Positions 62,642 to 64,000 of a DNA stretch of 64,000 bases are shown piece by piece. Source of the stretch: Bifidobacterium canis (GTDB lineage Bacteria > Actinomycetota > Actinomycetes > Actinomycetales > Bifidobacteriaceae). How positions within the stretch are numbered: position 1 is the first letter of the stretch; every line of letters starts with the position of its first letter. Location of the stretch: the NCBI RefSeq assembly GCF_009727065.1, contig NZ_WNLP01000003.1, positions 1 through 64,000 of the forward strand, in the 5' to 3' direction. Made by a program: the position numbers and the translations under genes. The notes below the pieces were generated by a model, which saw only the letters and a program-made list of their open reading frames with translations, did not search any database and was not told where the DNA came from.

Positions 62642-62875
62642 TCACCTGCGCACGTCCATAATGTCGACGCGCACCTTGTGATCAGACAGCGCCTGCACCA
62701 CCGTGCGAATCGCATTCGCGGTGCGGCCGTTACGCCCGATCACACGCCCGATGTCTTCTGGATTCACGCGAACGCGAATCAGTTCCCCGCGGGCGTTCTC
62801 ATGGGACTTGACAGAGACGTCGTCAGGAAAATCGACGATGTTCTTGATCAGATGTTCCACGGCTTGAGCGAGCAT
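62642..62875 (-). CDS. khpA: KH-domain RNA-binding protein KhpA
   Basis: This 77-residue single KH domain has the GxxG loop in VIGRNGRTA and the strand-helix pattern of KhpA/YlqC proteins, which bind RNA, often with KhpB. The ATG at 62875 lies two bases after the rpsP stop; an in-frame GTG at 62881 would overlap it. It sits between rpsP and rimM as in most actinobacteria and Firmicutes. Confidence 0.92.
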   Translation of the reverse strand: MLAQAVEHLIKNIVDFPDDVSVKSHENARGELIRVRVNPEDIGRVIGRNGRTANAIRTVVQALSDHKVRVDIMDVRR

Positions 62876-62877
62876 GA

Positions 62878-63357
62878 TCACGCAGCTTCCGAATCGGACT
62901 GGGCGGCATCAGCGAGCTCGACCTTTTCGTCGGCGGCTTCGGTAGCCTCAGCGTCGGCAGGAGCTGCTTCAGCGTTGGCCTTTGCCTCGGCCTCAGCCTT
63001 GGCTGCCTTGAGCTTCTGGGCCTTGTTCTCAGCTTCTTCAACGAGAACGGCGGCTTCCGGCTTTGCGGAAACGGTCTTCAGTGTGCCTTCAGCACCCTTG
63101 AGACCCTTGAACTTCTGCCAATCGCCGGTGATCTTGAGCAGGTTGAGCACCTGCTCGGTCGGCTGGGCGCCAACGCCGAGCCAGTACTGTGCACGATCGG
63201 AGTTGATCTCGATCGTGGACGGCTGGGTGTTCGGGTTGTACAGACCGATCTCTTCGATGGCCTGGCCGTCGCGCTTGTTACGGGAATCCATAATCACGAC
63301 GCGGTACACGGCATAGAACTTCTTGCCCATTCGCTTCAAACGAATCTTGGTTGCCAA
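62878..63357 (-). CDS. rpsP: 30S ribosomal protein S16 with long C-terminal tail
   Basis: This 159-residue protein has an S16 core in residues 1-85 ([49 protein letters not shown]). An A/E/K-rich helical tail of about 70 residues follows, typical of actinobacterial S16. AAGGAG lies upstream. The codon before GCAACCAAG is TTG, so the start is TTG at 63357 unless a base is wrong. It heads the rpsP-khpA-rimM-trmD operon. Confidence 0.94.
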   Translation of the reverse strand: MATKIRLKRMGKKFYAVYRVVIMDSRNKRDGQAIEEIGLYNPNTQPSTIEINSDRAQYWLGVGAQPTEQVLNLLKITGDWQKFKGLKGAEGTLKTVSAKPEAAVLVEEAENKAQKLKAAKAEAEAKANAEAAPADAEATEAADEKVELADAAQSDSEAA

Positions 63358-63433
63358 AATGGCTCTCCTTGTTAACTAGGGGTGTGCGCTCGTTCGCCGT
63401 GTGGGGACAAGGCTTACGAACTCACGTGTTCCT

Positions 63434-63465
63434 TGCACGCGGGGTGATAGAGGGCTCCCCGTGCA
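63434..63465 (-). promoter_or_regulatory. Leader hairpin upstream of rpsP
   Basis: TGCACGCGGGG (63434-63444) pairs with CCCCGTGCA (63457-63465) with a one- or two-base bulge. It lies about 75-110 bases before the rpsP start. It could be part of the leader of the ribosomal operon or an outward terminator. Confidence 0.4.
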
Positions 63466-63605
63466 CAAATAACCTTTGCAGTATATCGCGCTCCCAAGAT
63501 ATTTCGCAGTCCGTTCGTGTGCCCCGCGCCGCTCGTATGCCGACACCGCAAAAACCCTACTGCGATGTACGATATTGCAGTACGCGCATGTGCAAAGGAG
63601 AGCCT

Positions 63606-64000
63606 GTGTTCATCCCTCGATATTACGAAGATCTCGACGTTCTGCATGTCGGTTGCGAGCCGCCGCGCTCATATTTCATTCCCGCGTCTCACCCTACGGA
63701 CACTCGCTTCGCCGCGCGCGAGCAATCCGACCGCTTCCAACTGCTCAACGGGGAGTGGTCGTTCCGCTATTACGCGAGCATCTATGAGCTCGACGACGCC
63801 GTGCGTGCGAGCCAGTCACAGCACGAGCCGGTGTTTTTCGAGCCGATGTTCAATCCCGACGAATCGTTCACGTTGCTCAATGTGCCGAGCGTGTGGCAGA
63901 TGAACGGATACGACCACAACCAATACACGAACACGCGCTACCCGTTCCCGTTCGACCCGCCGCACGTGCCGGCAGATAATCCATGTGCGGTGTATCGCAC
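63606..64000 (+). CDS. lacZ: GH2 beta-galactosidase, 5' part only
   Basis: The first 131 codons of a LacZ-type glycoside hydrolase family 2 protein are present; the window edge cuts it. The N-terminal sugar-binding region is recognisable from FQLLNGEWSFRYYAS, then LNVPSVWQMNGYDHNQYTN and YPFPFDPPHVP. GTG at 63606 follows AAAGGAG (63594-63600) at five bases; an in-frame ATG at 63588 precedes that site and is less likely. No signal peptide is present, so it is intracellular and acts on imported beta-galactosides. The catalytic region lies beyond the window. Confidence 0.9.
   Translation, partial: MFIPRYYEDLDVLHVGCEPPRSYFIPASHPTDTRFAAREQSDRFQLLNGEWSFRYYASIYELDDAVRASQSQHEPVFFEPMFNPDESFTLLNVPSVWQMNGYDHNQYTNTRYPFPFDPPHVPADNPCAVYR

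Noticed and set aside
1-64000. tRNA, rRNA or mobile-element genes
   Set aside because: I scanned the gaps for cloverleaf-like blocks, transposase-like frames and attachment-site duplications and found none I could support.

Overview
The window looks like a chromosomal segment of a Bifidobacterium. The genus call rests on high GC coding sequence, strong AAGGAG-type ribosome binding sites, an IclR-type regulator divergent from leuCD, an S16 protein with the long actinobacterial C-terminal tail, LPxTG/LAxTG surface proteins, and a sialic-acid (nan-nag) island with a fused permease-ATPase like that of bifidobacterial nan clusters. I cannot name the species. I found no rRNA, tRNA, CRISPR array, transposase or integrase.

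Layout. 1-5.3 kb: a metallophosphoesterase and an LPMTG-anchored adhesin-like protein. 5.3-5.8 kb: a strongly structured leader and a 50-residue membrane peptide. 5.9-19.5 kb: housekeeping genes (LeuCD regulator, leuC, leuD, a RAM-domain protein, NADH oxidase, murA, plsC, gpsA, ddl) and two Q/P-rich membrane-protein genes. 19.5-39.3 kb: the sialic-acid island. 39.3-51 kb: mscS, a TetR regulator, a lipase-like hydrolase, a CmpB-type membrane protein, an aminotransferase, a large uncharacterised protein, a divergent PfkB protein, rpmB and recG. 51.2-59.5 kb: a 2756-residue VWA/pilin-repeat surface protein. 59.7-60.2 kb: an array of about 102-bp palindromic repeats. 60.2-63.4 kb: rsmD, then the convergent rpsP-khpA-rimM-trmD operon. 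The right edge cuts a GH2 beta-galactosidase.

The island forms one pathway. A wall-anchored sialidase releases sialic acid. A lipoprotein-based ABC importer (binding protein, permease, permease-ATPase fusion, ATPase) takes it up, and an intracellular sialidase can trim imported sialosides. NanA splits Neu5Ac to ManNAc, NanK phosphorylates it, NanE makes GlcNAc-6-P, and NagA and NagB deliver fructose-6-P. A DUF4862 protein of unknown role is embedded in the cluster. Five operator-like palindromes, AGACRTC-N-GAYGTCT, lie upstream of nagA, nanR, the DUF4862 gene, the binding-protein gene and the surface sialidase, and fit one local GntR repressor (NanR).

Caution on sequence quality. At least ten single-base losses break the frames of leuD, nanE, rpmB, the intracellular sialidase, a CmpB-type gene (twice), a DNA methyltransferase (twice), a large hypothetical and the LPMTG protein; most lie in homopolymers. 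One CAG-to-TAG change stops another gene. Because core genes such as rpmB are hit, I read most of these as sequencing errors. I annotate the intended full-length genes and flag each break.
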